In this document: piece by piece, positions 23,786-35,559 of the stretch
How the letters are laid out: each line of letters opens with the position of its first letter
Numbering within the stretch: position 1 is the stretch's first letter
Assembly: GCA_015680685.1 (NCBI GenBank)
Contig: MNCI01012629.1
Span: forward strand, 208,230 to 272,229
Reading direction: 5' to 3'
Length of the DNA stretch: 64,000 nucleotides
Source: Gnetum montanum
Taxonomy: Eukaryota > Streptophyta > Gnetopsida > Gnetales > Gnetaceae
The notes under the pieces: generated by a model
What the model saw: the letters and a program-made list of their open reading frames with translations, nothing else
The model's database searches: none
Told to the model about the DNA's origin: nothing
Position numbers and translations under genes: made by a program

Positions 23786-25600
23786 ATGGCTTCTACTTGC
23801 AAGACTGATTCATTGCCCTATGTCGATGACTTCAATTAACAGCATGATAGAAATAAAAAGGCTACTGGTGAGAGATCTTAATAGCTGAGATTAGACTATG
23901 CATATCTAAATCCCTACCATCTAGATTTCATCTTTATTCTCCATTAAGATGAATAGTTACATTGGAGGAATATTGATAATATTTCTAAATTTGAAGGAGG
24001 ATATAATGCTAATTCTCAGCATCATTTATAGGTCCTCCATGATGCCTATTTGTTATAGAACATCAAGAATGAGTGAAAAAAGCTTAAATTATTCTCAAGG
24101 ACACTCATCAAAGAAGCTGAAAGTTTGTATTGGTCCTTGGAATTGAAATCTATTTGTAGATGGAGTACAATGCTATAGCTATCCAACAATAAGTACCAAA
24201 TGTACTCTAGAGCATTCAACCTAAGGAAACAAATTTAAGGATGGAAATAAGATAATTATGAATCCTTATATACATCCTTGAAAAGGTACTACTCTTTCTT
24301 ACATTGATGCCTAGGGCATGGGTTTTCTCAAAGGGAGTAGCTTCATCACATAGTAGATGGGCTCCAAAACAAAACTAGAGAAACTTTAGTAGTCTATTCC
24401 CAAGGGAGACTTTCCAAAATAATGGTCCATTGAATTCAAAGGCTAATTAATTAGGTGGTAAATAAAGAAGAAGAGTTAAAGAAATGAGGAAGTATAGAAA
24501 AATAAAACATGGATTCCTCTATTCAAAAAAGGGAGTGCATTTTTGTGATTTAGAAGAGAAAGCATCATTAGATAAAATGGTGCAAAGGAAAACCCTGTCA
24601 GTTTAAAATTTTTTTACTGAAATATTGGATAAGGTGAACAAAATGTGGAACTTCTTAAATGAGAAGGTTCAAAATGCTCTCAATGTTATGAAGGAGAAGA
24701 TGAAGTAGGGAAGTAGAGATAGAGATGGAAGGAGAAGGAAAGATACAGGCAGGGATTACTATCAGTAGAAAAGTAAGGTTGTAGTGGTTGATGAGATTGC
24801 ACGTTTAGAAATAGATGATGAAAAATATGATACCTGTTAATATGAAAATCCCAAGGGTTGTTGTCCTATAGTGTCACATCTACAAGAATCTATGGTATAC
24901 ATGTTGAATCTAAAATTGACAAGAAAACAACCACCTAGGAGATTACCTTATACATAAGACAATTATAGATAGTAATTCTACCCAACATAGTATTATCCAA
25001 GTGGAGTATCAACTCAACCTTAGGAGTAGTATCAAAAATGGCAAAACCCATAGTAGTGGAGGATGTCATCACCACATCAATGACATCTGTACTAGCAGCT
25101 AGACCCTTATGGATATTATGTCCAACAACTTGTATCTCCTTGTGGCTTTGTGAGCCATGCTTCTTTCTCTTATGACTACTATTCCCTAGAATATCATAGA
25201 ACACCCACTCTACAAAATAAGTCTCCTTCCACTTATCCTTCTTTATATCCACCAACTCACCTTGCACCATCTAATACCACTCCCTTGCTACCTGCACCAC
25301 CTATGCAAGAGGAAATTCCATTGTAGCCTCAACAATGAAATGCTATGAGGGTCATAATCTTACAAGTAGATGATCATCTAAGTGATTCTAAGCATAAGCC
25401 TTACAAATAATATTTCTTTAGACCAAACAGTCGCGAAAAACCTTTACAAATATTTGTGGCTGCTAGCCCTTCATCAACTATTTCCAAAATTACCATATAG
25501 CCATCTTCAAATAAAAAGTCCCTGAATCTTCATATGGTCATGTTGACTCATGCAGTAACATATTGGATCAAGGTAGGATACCTTCCTAGGAAATGATATG
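23786..25600 (+). pseudogene. Probable gag of element F
   Basis: Position between PBS and protease implies gag. A frame starts at ATG 23786 and continues with stops; blocks such as LHWRNIDNISKFEG are visible. No zinc knuckle or confident gag motif was seen, so the call is mainly positional. Confidence 0.4.
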
Positions 25601-28600
25601 ATTTTAGAAATCCTCTAATCTATTTATAAATTATAGGAAATGATCCATGCAATTGTCTACTAGATTTAAGTTCTAGCATGAACTTAATTTCTCAAGAGAT
25701 GTATAAGACTTGGAACCTAACTCTAGTTAAGAAATGCAATATTAGATTAAAGCTTGTAGATCAACCCATCACTGTTCCTTTGGAATTAGTGAAGGACATT
25801 ATGACCATCATCTATGATTGGTCTTATCTAGCATATTTCTTGGTAATCCATGCAGATAATTGTAAGGGGGACCTCCTTATTATCATGAGAAGGACTTGTC
25901 TTAGTATAATTGATGCTAAGATGGGGATCAAAGACATTTCCTTCAAAATCTCAAAGGAAAATGAATTTAGAAAGATAGAGAAGAAGAGAGTTTCATGCAT
26001 CACATACAAAATGAATGACATAAGGTGTCATTTCATGTAAAAGATATGGGCTGAAAAGACTATATCCATCACAACATGCAATAAGTGTATTGAGATATTG
26101 AATATTCAAAGGTTCCTGTATGCATCAACCACAAAATAAGAAGGTACCCAATGGCTAATAACAGATAATAACTTTGAACCAATAATATGCATGAAACTAG
26201 TGAAGCTCCTCATAAGTTCATATGTTGACAACATGGATGAAATAGAGTAGATTCATAAAAATATAGAAATGGATTGGGGGATGTTGGAAATCCTTGGTCA
26301 TTTTAAGCAAGAGTCCCTTGAATTCAAGGCCTTACTAGCAACATTAGAATATGTTTTTCTTGATAATGGAAAGTAAATAATTATCAATGCCAATCTAACG
26401 AAAGAAAAAAAAAGAAAGTTGTTGTAAGTTATAAATAGATGGTCAACATATTTTTCTTAGTTATATCATGAGTTAGTTAGAATAGATTCATGGATATGCT
26501 AGCATCAGATCTATAAAAACTCTTTCATTAAGCCAAGGAGGTAGTTGCAGAGGCAATTAAACCCAAAGTTTGAGCAAGTTGTTAAAGATGAAGTGGAATG
26601 ACATCTTAAGGTAGGATTCATCTATCTTGTAGTAGATAGTGAGTGGTTAAACCCACTCATGATTGTACCAAAAAAGGAAGGAAAGTGAAGATTCTATATA
26701 GACTTAAAGCTATTGAATATGGCAATATTTAAAGATCATTTTCATTGTCATTTGTGGGCTAGGTACTAGATATAGTTGCAAGACATAATTACTATATCTT
26801 TCTAGATGGTTATAATGGTTATAACCAAATTCAAGTAGCATTAGAAGATCAGGTCAAAAAAAATTTCACAAGTTCCTAGGAAACTTTTGCATATAAGATG
26901 ATGCTCTTTAGCCTTTTTAATGCTCTTGAAACTTTCCAATGCCTACTTAGCATCTTTCAACAATAAATTGTTGGTGGTATGAAAGTATTTATAGATGAGT
27001 TTTCCACCTATGGTACCAACTTTGAACAAGCATTGTACTCTCTAAAGCAAGTGCTAAAATGCTATGTGGAGATGAACCCATGACCTAATTAGTAGAAAAG
27101 CCAATTGATGGTCCAATAGGGCATTATCTTGGGGCACCAAATTTTAGACAAAGTGATTAAGATGAACTTGGAGAAAGTATGCATCATCTAAGGAATTACT
27201 ACATAACCTCAAACTATAAAAGATGTGGGAACATTCCTTGGTCATATTGGTTACTCTAGGCACTTCATCAAGAATTTCTTCAAAATTTTCAAACTACTAG
27301 TACAAGTTACAAGAAAAAGATGCAACTTTCAAATGGACCAATGAATGCAAACAAACATTCCAAAAATTAAAGAAAAAGCTTGTAGAAACTCCAATTCTAC
27401 ATGCTCCAAATTGGTCTAGGTTATTCCACATAATGATAGATGCATTAACTACATGTTGGAAGCAGTGCACACATAAATAGATGATTAGAGATGTTCATAC
27501 TACATCCATTATGCAAGTAGAAGTATTGTGGATGCACAACTAAACTACACCACCACTAAGAAGGAACTCATGGCAATGGTGTATACCTTGGAAAAATTTA
27601 GGCACTATGTGCTTAGATACCAAATTTTTCTACATATCAATCATAGTGCAATCCTTTTCCTAATGTATAAGCTAGTAGTTAGTTCTTGTATCATACGGTT
27701 GTTGATGATTTATCAGAAATTTGACCTTACTATGATGGATAGGAAAGGAATTGAAAGTGTAATTGTTGATCATTCATCTTGGTTAAGATGGGTTAGAAAA
27801 GAGGATGAGGAATCGTTATCTAATTAATTTCTAGATGAACTCCTCTTTGCTAAGTCCATGGAAGTTCAAGAGCCAAGGGTTATTAATTGGTATGATAAAT
27901 TTCTCTCCTATATTCTTACATAGGAGACTCTAAGAGAATGGGATAATAAGAAGAAATCACTAGTTCAAGCATTACATTGAAATCCAAGGAAACCTTTACA
28001 AGGTTTGTACCAATGACCTAATTTGATGGTGTGTACCTCATGTTGATCAATTAAGGATTTCCCAAGATGCTCTTGAGGGTCCTTGTGGGGGCCACTACAT
28101 AGGAAGGAAGATAGCTACAAAGATTCTTATGAAAAGATACTTTTAGCCAATGATCTTAAGGGATGCTCACTATTTCTGTCGTTCATGCAAGTGATGTCAA
28201 TGAGATGAAGGAATGAATATACAAATAGTGGATCCAGCCACTTGAGTCTTTCAACCTTTGGGGCATTGACTTCATGGGATCCATGAATCCCATGTTAGAT
28301 GGGAAGGCATACATCATAGTTGCTATTGACTACTACAGCAAGTGGGCTAAAGCTAGAGTCATATTAGATTGTACATATACCACTATAGCTCTATTTATAA
28401 AACAACAAGTGGTAAATAGGTTTGGTATGCCTAGAGCACTCATTTCAAATAATCGAACACATTTTATTGGATCTAATTTTTGGAAATTAATGCAATGCTT
28501 AGAGGTGCAACATAAACTTATGATCCCTTATTACCCTAAGCTAATGGTCAAGCTGATGTCACTAGTAGGAAGATTACTAGAATTCTAATAAAAACTATTA

Positions 28601-29100
28601 GTAGGTATAGTAAGGACTAAAGTACTAAACTTAATGATGCTCTTTTGGCTTATCATTAAACTTGGAAGCTTCCTATAGCCTACTCTCCCTATGAGTTAGT
28701 GTATGGTAAGTTGTGAAAACCTCTAATCCAAGTTAAATTCTTGTACAATTACAACTACCTATGAGCTTGACCTAGACATTAATTTAGCTAAAAAAGAATG
28801 CTTATAACACTTAATGTGCTAGATGAAAACTGATGGATAGCCTTGATGATGAATGAAGTGCACGAAACACACAACAAACAAAGTTATGATACATGGATAA
28901 GGAAAATTAAATTTTAACTTGGCAATAAGGTTCTTTTTTAGAATCTCATGAATGTGCCATAACATACTAAGTTTTAAATGTTATAGGAAGGACCTTCCAT
29001 AATCCATTCAATGTTTTCTTCAAGAGCCATGATAACTTATCCCTCATTGAGCCCTCACAAATGTATGTTACTTAACATATATCAACTTAAGCCATTCATG
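25600..29100 (+). pseudogene. pol: pol of element F: protease, RT, RNase H, integrase
   Basis: The protease (about 25630-25990) has LDLSSSMNLIS in place of a D[ST]G active site and an open C-terminal part. RT (about 26590-27300) retains SEWLNPLMIVPKK, FKDHF and a damaged GYNQ region. RNase H (about 27420-27800) has QLNYTTTKKELMAMVYTLEKF and WLRW, close to the Athila pattern. Integrase (about 27950-28590) has IDFMGSMNP, IVAIDYYSKWAKA and NRFGMPRALISNN; the second catalytic Asp of the usual DNG/DGG is changed. The integrase C-terminus is in pieces to about 29100. Assignment to Athila is by eye. Confidence 0.8.
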
Positions 29101-30588
29101 GAACCACAAGTAACTAGCAACATTAACATCTCTATGCAAGAACAGGCATGCTCTATTTTTTGAATCTTCTTCTTTAAGCACAGTCATGAGGGAGATGGTC
29201 ATTTGTCCTAACATCTTGATGAGGCTAAGTAATTTTACACCTTTTTGTTTTTGCAATTTTCTTTATATGTTTTCATTTTCTTAAATATTTTATTAATTTT
29301 TTTATATATTTTATTTTCCTTTCTTTTCTTTTCCTCTTTATTAATTACATTAAGTCTTGTTAGAAATCTTTAAATTTTTTATTGCTACTATGAATTTGGA
29401 AAATTATATAGGGCAACTATCAATGTTATGATTAATTAACCAAATGACCAAATTTCATCTTTGGTTTATGTTCTTTAATAAAAATCTAACAATTTTCTAG
29501 TGGCATCAAGCAACGAGTTCATGACATGCGCCCATTACATTTGTTCTATGGGAAATCGATATCCTAGGAATATGAAGGTTCTTTCACATTAGAACTAAAA
29601 GTAACCAATGATCTTATTACTCAACGAACTAGGAAAGGACCAAGATAGAATGAAGAAGGGTGTAACCTCAAGGGGATTTGATGTATTTTTCTCTCAAATT
29701 CATTCTTAAGTTCTATGATACTCCACTAGGGACATCATCACTCTTATTATTGACCATAAAAAGGAAGCATGTCTTTGCATGATGTGGCGTCCATGGATTG
29801 CTTGCTTGATCAATCATCTTAATAGTATTTTCACATCTAGTTTTGCTTTATTTGACGTTGGAAAATCCTTAAACAACTCATCTAATCCACTCAAAATGCT
29901 TCAATTTGGCCAAACTTACCCTCTTTCATGTTGTTGCCATTATTCTACATATTTTTGGATTCTATTTGGCTTTTGTTTCATCGCAAAACTTGTCTAAAAT
30001 TCCTCTATTTCTAAATGAGAAAGATAGCTAAGAATAGTTGCATCGATGCATCCCTATTGATGTAGTGGGATAAGTTAACACAACCTTGTTGACACATCAC
30101 CATTAATGCACCACAAAAAGCCTCTAACTATGCATGACACTTATTTTATTTTTCATCATTTTTCTGAAGTGCTAGAGAATTTTTTGTCATTTTTAGAGTT
30201 AAAGAACCTTTTGAGCATCATAACGTTCACACCACTTATCCAATTTAGTCCATTTTTTGATCCTTAAGCTATTGGAGGTACGCTTTACATTGTGGGGCCC
30301 ATAAACCTTAAGTTTTATTTTTGGGAAAAGTTTATGAAATTTTTTTAACTCCCCATGGTTAAACTATTAAAATAATATTAAATTAATAACCATTAATGAT
30401 TAAGACTATTAAAAAAAATCCATTAGTTGGGCATAAAATAATAATGAAATAATACCATTAGGTTCCAATTATAAAATAAGGACTTAACAATAAATTCATA
30501 ATACCTAAATAATCAACATGACCTGATCTAATGAAGTGAGGTATTTAAGGGAACAAAGGTTATGAACTAAAGAACTAATCGTGAGTTA
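29101..30588 (+). other. AT-rich spacer of F between pol and accessory ORF
   Basis: No coding signal. It ends in a T-rich tract followed by ATTATAG immediately before an ATG, which could be a splice acceptor for the downstream ORF. Confidence 0.35.
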
Positions 30589-33180
30589 TGTTTTTTTATT
30601 ATAGATGACATCCATAAGAGGATTGCAAGAGACAGGATCATCACAGCCAAAGGAGAAGTGATCCTGAGTTGGAACTAACAACATTAAGAACAAAAAAAGC
30701 CCTAGGAGTAAACAGTAGAGGTGATGCATATTATTGGGCCTCTTTAGGAAAAAATTGAAGTGGAATTTGTTAGTTAGATTCATACTACAAAAATGGACCA
30801 ATTTAGGCAAGATGAGCTCCAAGATTGAGATCTAACTTAGAGGTCAGTCTCATGGAAGCCTACCTAAAGTAGATTAGAACCAAGGAGTTGTATAGTTATA
30901 TCTTGTAGGAGTTAAACTTTGGATCCTTTTTGGAGTTGGCACCTAAGAAGGTCAGAACATAGTTATAATATGTGGCCCATTATTTCTAATAGTGGATAAT
31001 GGTACATGAGGAAAACCAACTTGTTTTGGAACAATTGACAAGGAGATGCGTTGGGGAAAATCAAGGACATTGTCATCTTCTATTCAGTTGAAGCCACCAT
31101 TAAAGCCCTTAGTTTGCCAAATGTTGGGATAAAGTTTGCAAAAATTTCTATACAATTGAAGCTAGAATCAAAAAAGGAATAGGCCTAGCAATGCTATGGA
31201 GTGGATCATAAAAAGTACAATGCCCTGATGAAGGTAGAGTGAGCCTACTTCAAGATTGTGACCTATTACTTGAACCCAATGATAAGGCCAAGTAAGGTGA
31301 CAACCTTCTTCACTAGGGCATGTGTAGATCTCAGAAGAAAATTTTGTATCAACCTACCCTAGCTCATCTTCCTAGAAATTAAGAAGCATTTCAGGGAAAA
31401 TGAGATGGGTAGGAAGACACTCCTCTTCCCATGCTTGATCAAAAAATTATGAAAAAGGAGAGGGATAGATTTCTACTTCAATAATATGATCTATGCATTC
31501 TTACCACATCATGATAGAAGATGATGAAGGATAAGATAGTGGTGAAGCTTCAAGAAGAAATGAAAATATCACTACCATCACTTGTAGCCCTAGGAACAAC
31601 ACCTAAAATGCATGTTGTTGTTAAATGACTTAGAAAAATTTGGGAGCAATAGCTCTAATGACAACAAGAATCTACAAGTGGTGGGGAGTCATCTATCTAC
31701 CAACTAGTCATGAGACATTTGAATGAGATCATAAAGATCATTAGCTGATTGGGCAATGAGATGTTATCACTATTCTATACATAATAGAACCAGGTACCCA
31801 TGAGACCCAATCCAACTTCTAGGGAGATCACTGTGTCCATTCTTAAATAAGCATTTCCTAAGATTTCATGAAATGCAGTAGCTTTCTTTGTCATGTTGAA
31901 GAAAGGAGAAGGGGCAATAGTCCTCATAATGATAGTAGTGAAGGTAGTGATTAATAGAGTTTCTAAAGTCCTCAATGCTCCTACGGTGTCCATACTAGAC
32001 ATAGCTACCATGACATATATCTATGAATTAGTAGGAGTAGTAAGTAGCTGAATGAGCACTGCCCAACATTAAGAGATGTTGGAAAGACTAGTAGTAGTTG
32101 GGAAATAGCCTTTAAAGAGCTTTGATCTCCTAGATGATATCATTAGAAACTAGTCACAACTACTATAAATAAGGGGTAAGTTACTGGTCACAAATACGTA
32201 ATTTAAGAAGGCCATTGCAATCAATCATTGGTTTGCCACTAAAGTTATAGGGTTACAAGCCTATCTCTAAGATCTTGCCATTTTTCAACTTGATCTTACA
32301 TGACATGAAGCTTTCTAATAGCTTCAAAAAAATATCGAGAGGTTGAGAATGCGAAGAAGATGATGATCTTTGATGCATTCATTTTAGAGGCCATGGCTAA
32401 GAACACTAACAAGCACCTCTTACAAGTTTGTTAAGAGAACTTAGTCCACGTTAGGGACAATCATCACTTGCAAAATGATAAATAACAAAAAGATCAGATG
32501 GTTAAAAATGTTTGTTAGTAGTAGGAGTAGCTTGCTAAGTTTAACTTATACGTGAGGAGGTTGGTAGTCAAAAATAGGAATCTCTTGATGGAAACAGTTC
32601 ATGCACTTTACTAGAGGACTACAATTGAGATGGTTTTCTAGATGAATGAGGTCCTAAAATTTGACAAATTGAATAATCACTATAAGGAATAGGTTGAACT
32701 ACTCAAGGAGGTTAACAAAATAGAGATAAAATTAGCCCATAAAAAGATGGATGAGGATATCTAACAACTCTAGGAAAGAGGTGATGCATGGTAGTCCATC
32801 TTTGATGGACTGAATGCATACAATAAGGTAAAAATGCATCTAATGGAGCTATAGATCAAAAAGATGACTGAGTATATGGAGCTCATCAACCTCTGATATG
32901 TAAACTTGGCAATGCTAATAGTAGGGAGGCTAAGAAGTAAATTGGAGAATCAGGTCACCAGCTCCTACCTCCTTTATGAGGAGAAGCTCAAGCTCCACAA
33001 GGAAATAAAAAAATAGTTGAAAATAGCTAATGTAGAGCTTAAAGTTTACAAAAGTAGGTTTACCAATTAATGAATTATTGCTAAGAATTTGACAATGAGG
33101 ATAAATGACTATCAAAGGCTACATAACCTTGTAATCACATTTGATATTGAATGTAAAATATTCATAGTCTAGTTTGTTAA
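30589..33180 (+). pseudogene. Accessory ORF of element F, unrecognised
   Basis: Homologous to the E accessory ORF (20644-18300). A plausible start ATG lies near 30604, just after TTTTTTTATTATAG. The best conserved part (about 31060-31500) has SLPNVGIKFAKISIQLKLES, AYFKIVTYYLNP and FLEIKKHFREN. Beyond 31900 the reading is helical with many Lys, Glu, Leu and Asn, probably coiled coil. Many stops and shifts. It follows pol as Athila env-like ORFs do, but no transmembrane segment is visible. Two copies in opposite orientation in this window show it was once a real gene. Confidence 0.55.
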
Positions 33181-33429
33181 TATGAAGGAGATGATTCCTT
33201 AAATGTCATGTTCGTGGACCATCCTTCCATCAGGTCATCTAAGAAAAGCATCTTGGATCATATGTGATCCATAAACCAAGTAAGAGAAGATGAAGGCACT
33301 CTTGGATACCTTTAAACTTCTAGCAGTAGCAATGGTAGTAGTAAAACACCACCAAATTTGGGCCACCACATCTTGACTACAAATTTGTATAAGTGTCAAC
33401 ATAAGAAAAGTTTTTTCTAAGTGTTCGAC

Positions 33430-34275
33430 CTACACTCTCCACTACTAAGACTATGCTCTAGAGCATAGTCAGAATAGTCTGCAACACAAGTCCAGATTTG
33501 CAAGATTTTTCAAAGTGTCGCCAGCAACTATAAATTTTTCTAAGTATCAAGACTACACTCTCCACTACCTGGACTACACTCTAGAGCATAGTCAGCACAC
33601 AAATGACCAATTTTGCAAATTTTCCTAACTACTAAGCTAGTGGTTGCAGAGCATGCTTGGCATAGAGAAATAGTTTGGCAAATTTTCTAACTTCTAGGAC
33701 TATGCTCCCTACTATGCTCTAGAGCGTGGTTAGTGTAGTCTACATGAAGACACTAGTTTTGTAGAATTTTCTAGCTATCGAGACAACACTCAGGAGCATA
33801 GTTAACATCAAGGCCCAGTTTTTTTTGTACAAATTTCTTCCATCTATTAAGACCACACTAGAGAGCATAGTCAATTGGAAGCTTAAATTTTGCAAAACTT
33901 GTCTAAGTGTAAGACTACACTCCAGAGCATAGTTGAGCATAGTCATGTAGAACAGCCTTTAGAGGCCTCTAGAACATAACACCAACCTTCATCATAGCTT
34001 CAACACTCCTTTAGCAAGCAAGAATAGAAACTTGCATTTCTTTTGCACCCCCCATTTGTTTCAAAATTGTACCTATGCTCAACATCACTCGAGAGAGTGG
34101 ACAACATAGTCTCCAAACTTGCAATATTTTGCATTTTTCAAGTACATTGTAGTCTTCTTAGCACTTGTACATGCAATTTGGTAGTGTAGTCACAATCTGG
34201 TAGTCTCACAAAGTCCATTGGAGTGCACCAACAGAACACCATTTGCTTCAGTGAAGAGCGTAGTTGGATGTAGCA
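33430..34275. repeat. U3 palindrome array of C, ACTATGCTC/GAGCATAGT
   Basis: ACTATGCTCTAGAGCATAGT near 33449 is a perfect palindrome. Variants with one arm decayed or with a spacer recur near 33565, 33705, 33780, 33850, 33910 and 34255. The core TATGCT/AGCATA is the CpG-decayed form of TACGCT/AGCGTA in the other LTRs. Similar words near 41420-41490 and 42885-42945 lie around the accessory gene. Confidence 0.8.
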
Positions 34276-34294
34276 TAGTCCCAACTACCCCACT

Positions 34295-34344
34295 GCCATG
34301 TGGCTTTCGATCCCTAATTTACGACAATCCTAACCCTATAAATA
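34295..34344 (+). promoter_or_regulatory. LTR promoter of C: box plus TATA
   Basis: GCCATGTGGC (34295-34304), a decayed ACGTG box, precedes TATAAATA (34337-34344) by 32 bp, the same layout as in A, B and D. Confidence 0.55.
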
Positions 34345-35026
34345 CCTCAACATTCTATGTTTTAGGGGTTGGCATCAGAGCATTTTGGCATTTTTTGTTA
34401 GAAAACTCATTGGAGCATCTTGGTAAACGTAGTTTGAGATAAGAATCAGTACATCGACACACACCTTCACACACCATCGTAGACCACTACAACCCATAGG
34501 ACATCATAGTGGCCAACCCGATAGGCACAAACTTCATGGTAGACATTAGGTTTTGTAGCCCAGGCATCCTGAGACTATGACTACACTACCTATTATTCTT
34601 GTTTGTACACCGCATGCCTCCTCACCCATCTTGCAGTTAATTACACTTTCCTCATTTGGGTTGGTGCCGCTTTCTATCTCGCTCTCTCCCTGCATAATGT
34701 TTTAGCATTTTATTTGCATTCTGACATCTAATTTGTATTTTTCACTATTTTTGTGCATAATCATGCATTGACACCTCTATTTTTGGGGGAAACCCTTGAC
34801 TACGCTCACCACCATTAACATCATTAACACTGCGAACATCGTGCAAACACTTAACAATGTTTTAGCATCACATCCCATAAGTCCTAGTTCAATCAAAAAG
34901 ATCATCTAGGTACCCTATCTCTACCTCTAGAAAGCCCTCACATGAACATGGGGTCAAAGCTATGCACACTGTGAACCTCTTGGTGTATTGTTCTAGCCTC
35001 CAACGTTTTTAGTCACCACAGTTTTC

Positions 35027-35045
35027 TGGTGCTAGAAGGAGGGCC
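35027..35045 (+). promoter_or_regulatory. Primer binding site of element C
   Basis: TGGTGCTAGAAGGAGGGCC, six bases after the LTR end, homologous to the PBS of D. This fixes both LTR ends. Confidence 0.75.
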
Positions 35046-35559
35046 AATGCCATTTCCTTCTGTAACCTTTTGTTGGTTATTGTCTTGCATGCTTTCTCCA
35101 CCACCATTGCTAGCTCTGGGCTAGCATAGACCTGACACCCCTATGGACCTGCCATGGTAGTAGCTAGATTTGAGATTAGCGTAGGAGTTATCTACAAGCC
35201 AGTTGGTGTAGACTAGACCCTGTTGTCAATTCCCTTGGAACCTTGCATGACGAAACTAGAGCTTCCATCCAAAACTTAGCTAAATTCTAGACACTCATGA
35301 GAGTGTAGCTAGCTGTAAGCATAGAGAGCATAGTTGGCTCTTAGTGTAGTAAGCGTAGTCCCAAAGTTAGTTATTTTCAATAGCTTCTATAGTTAGCCAT
35401 TTTCACAACTTTTACACAGCCATTTTTCTACACATTTTACACTTAGCTATTTTTCCTACAGCTTCCATACTTGTCGTTTTTCTCCCATTTTCATACTTAG
35501 CCATTTTTTCCAACGAGAAAATTTTTCATTTCCTCTTTTCATTATGAATTCTAAGTAGC
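35046..35559 (+). other. Leader of element C
   Basis: Noncoding sequence between PBS and gag. No clear start codon was located. Confidence 0.4.

Larger units (their letters stand above)
23313..33341 (+). mobile_element. Element F: old Athila-like LTR retrotransposon
   Basis: PBS, weak gag, protease, RT, RNase H, integrase and a downstream accessory ORF are all present in order but full of stops and frameshifts. No 3' LTR was found; the LTR of C starts at about 33342, so C may have inserted into F's 3' end. Confidence 0.65.
33342..35020 (+). mobile_element. 5' LTR of element C
   Basis: Starts TAAAACACCACCAAATTTGG, aligning with TGAAACACC starts of A and B with TG decayed to TA. Ends AGTCACCACA just before the PBS, matching GTTACTACA in D. 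The length is 1679 bp. Contains a U3 palindrome array and a TATA box. Confidence 0.65.
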
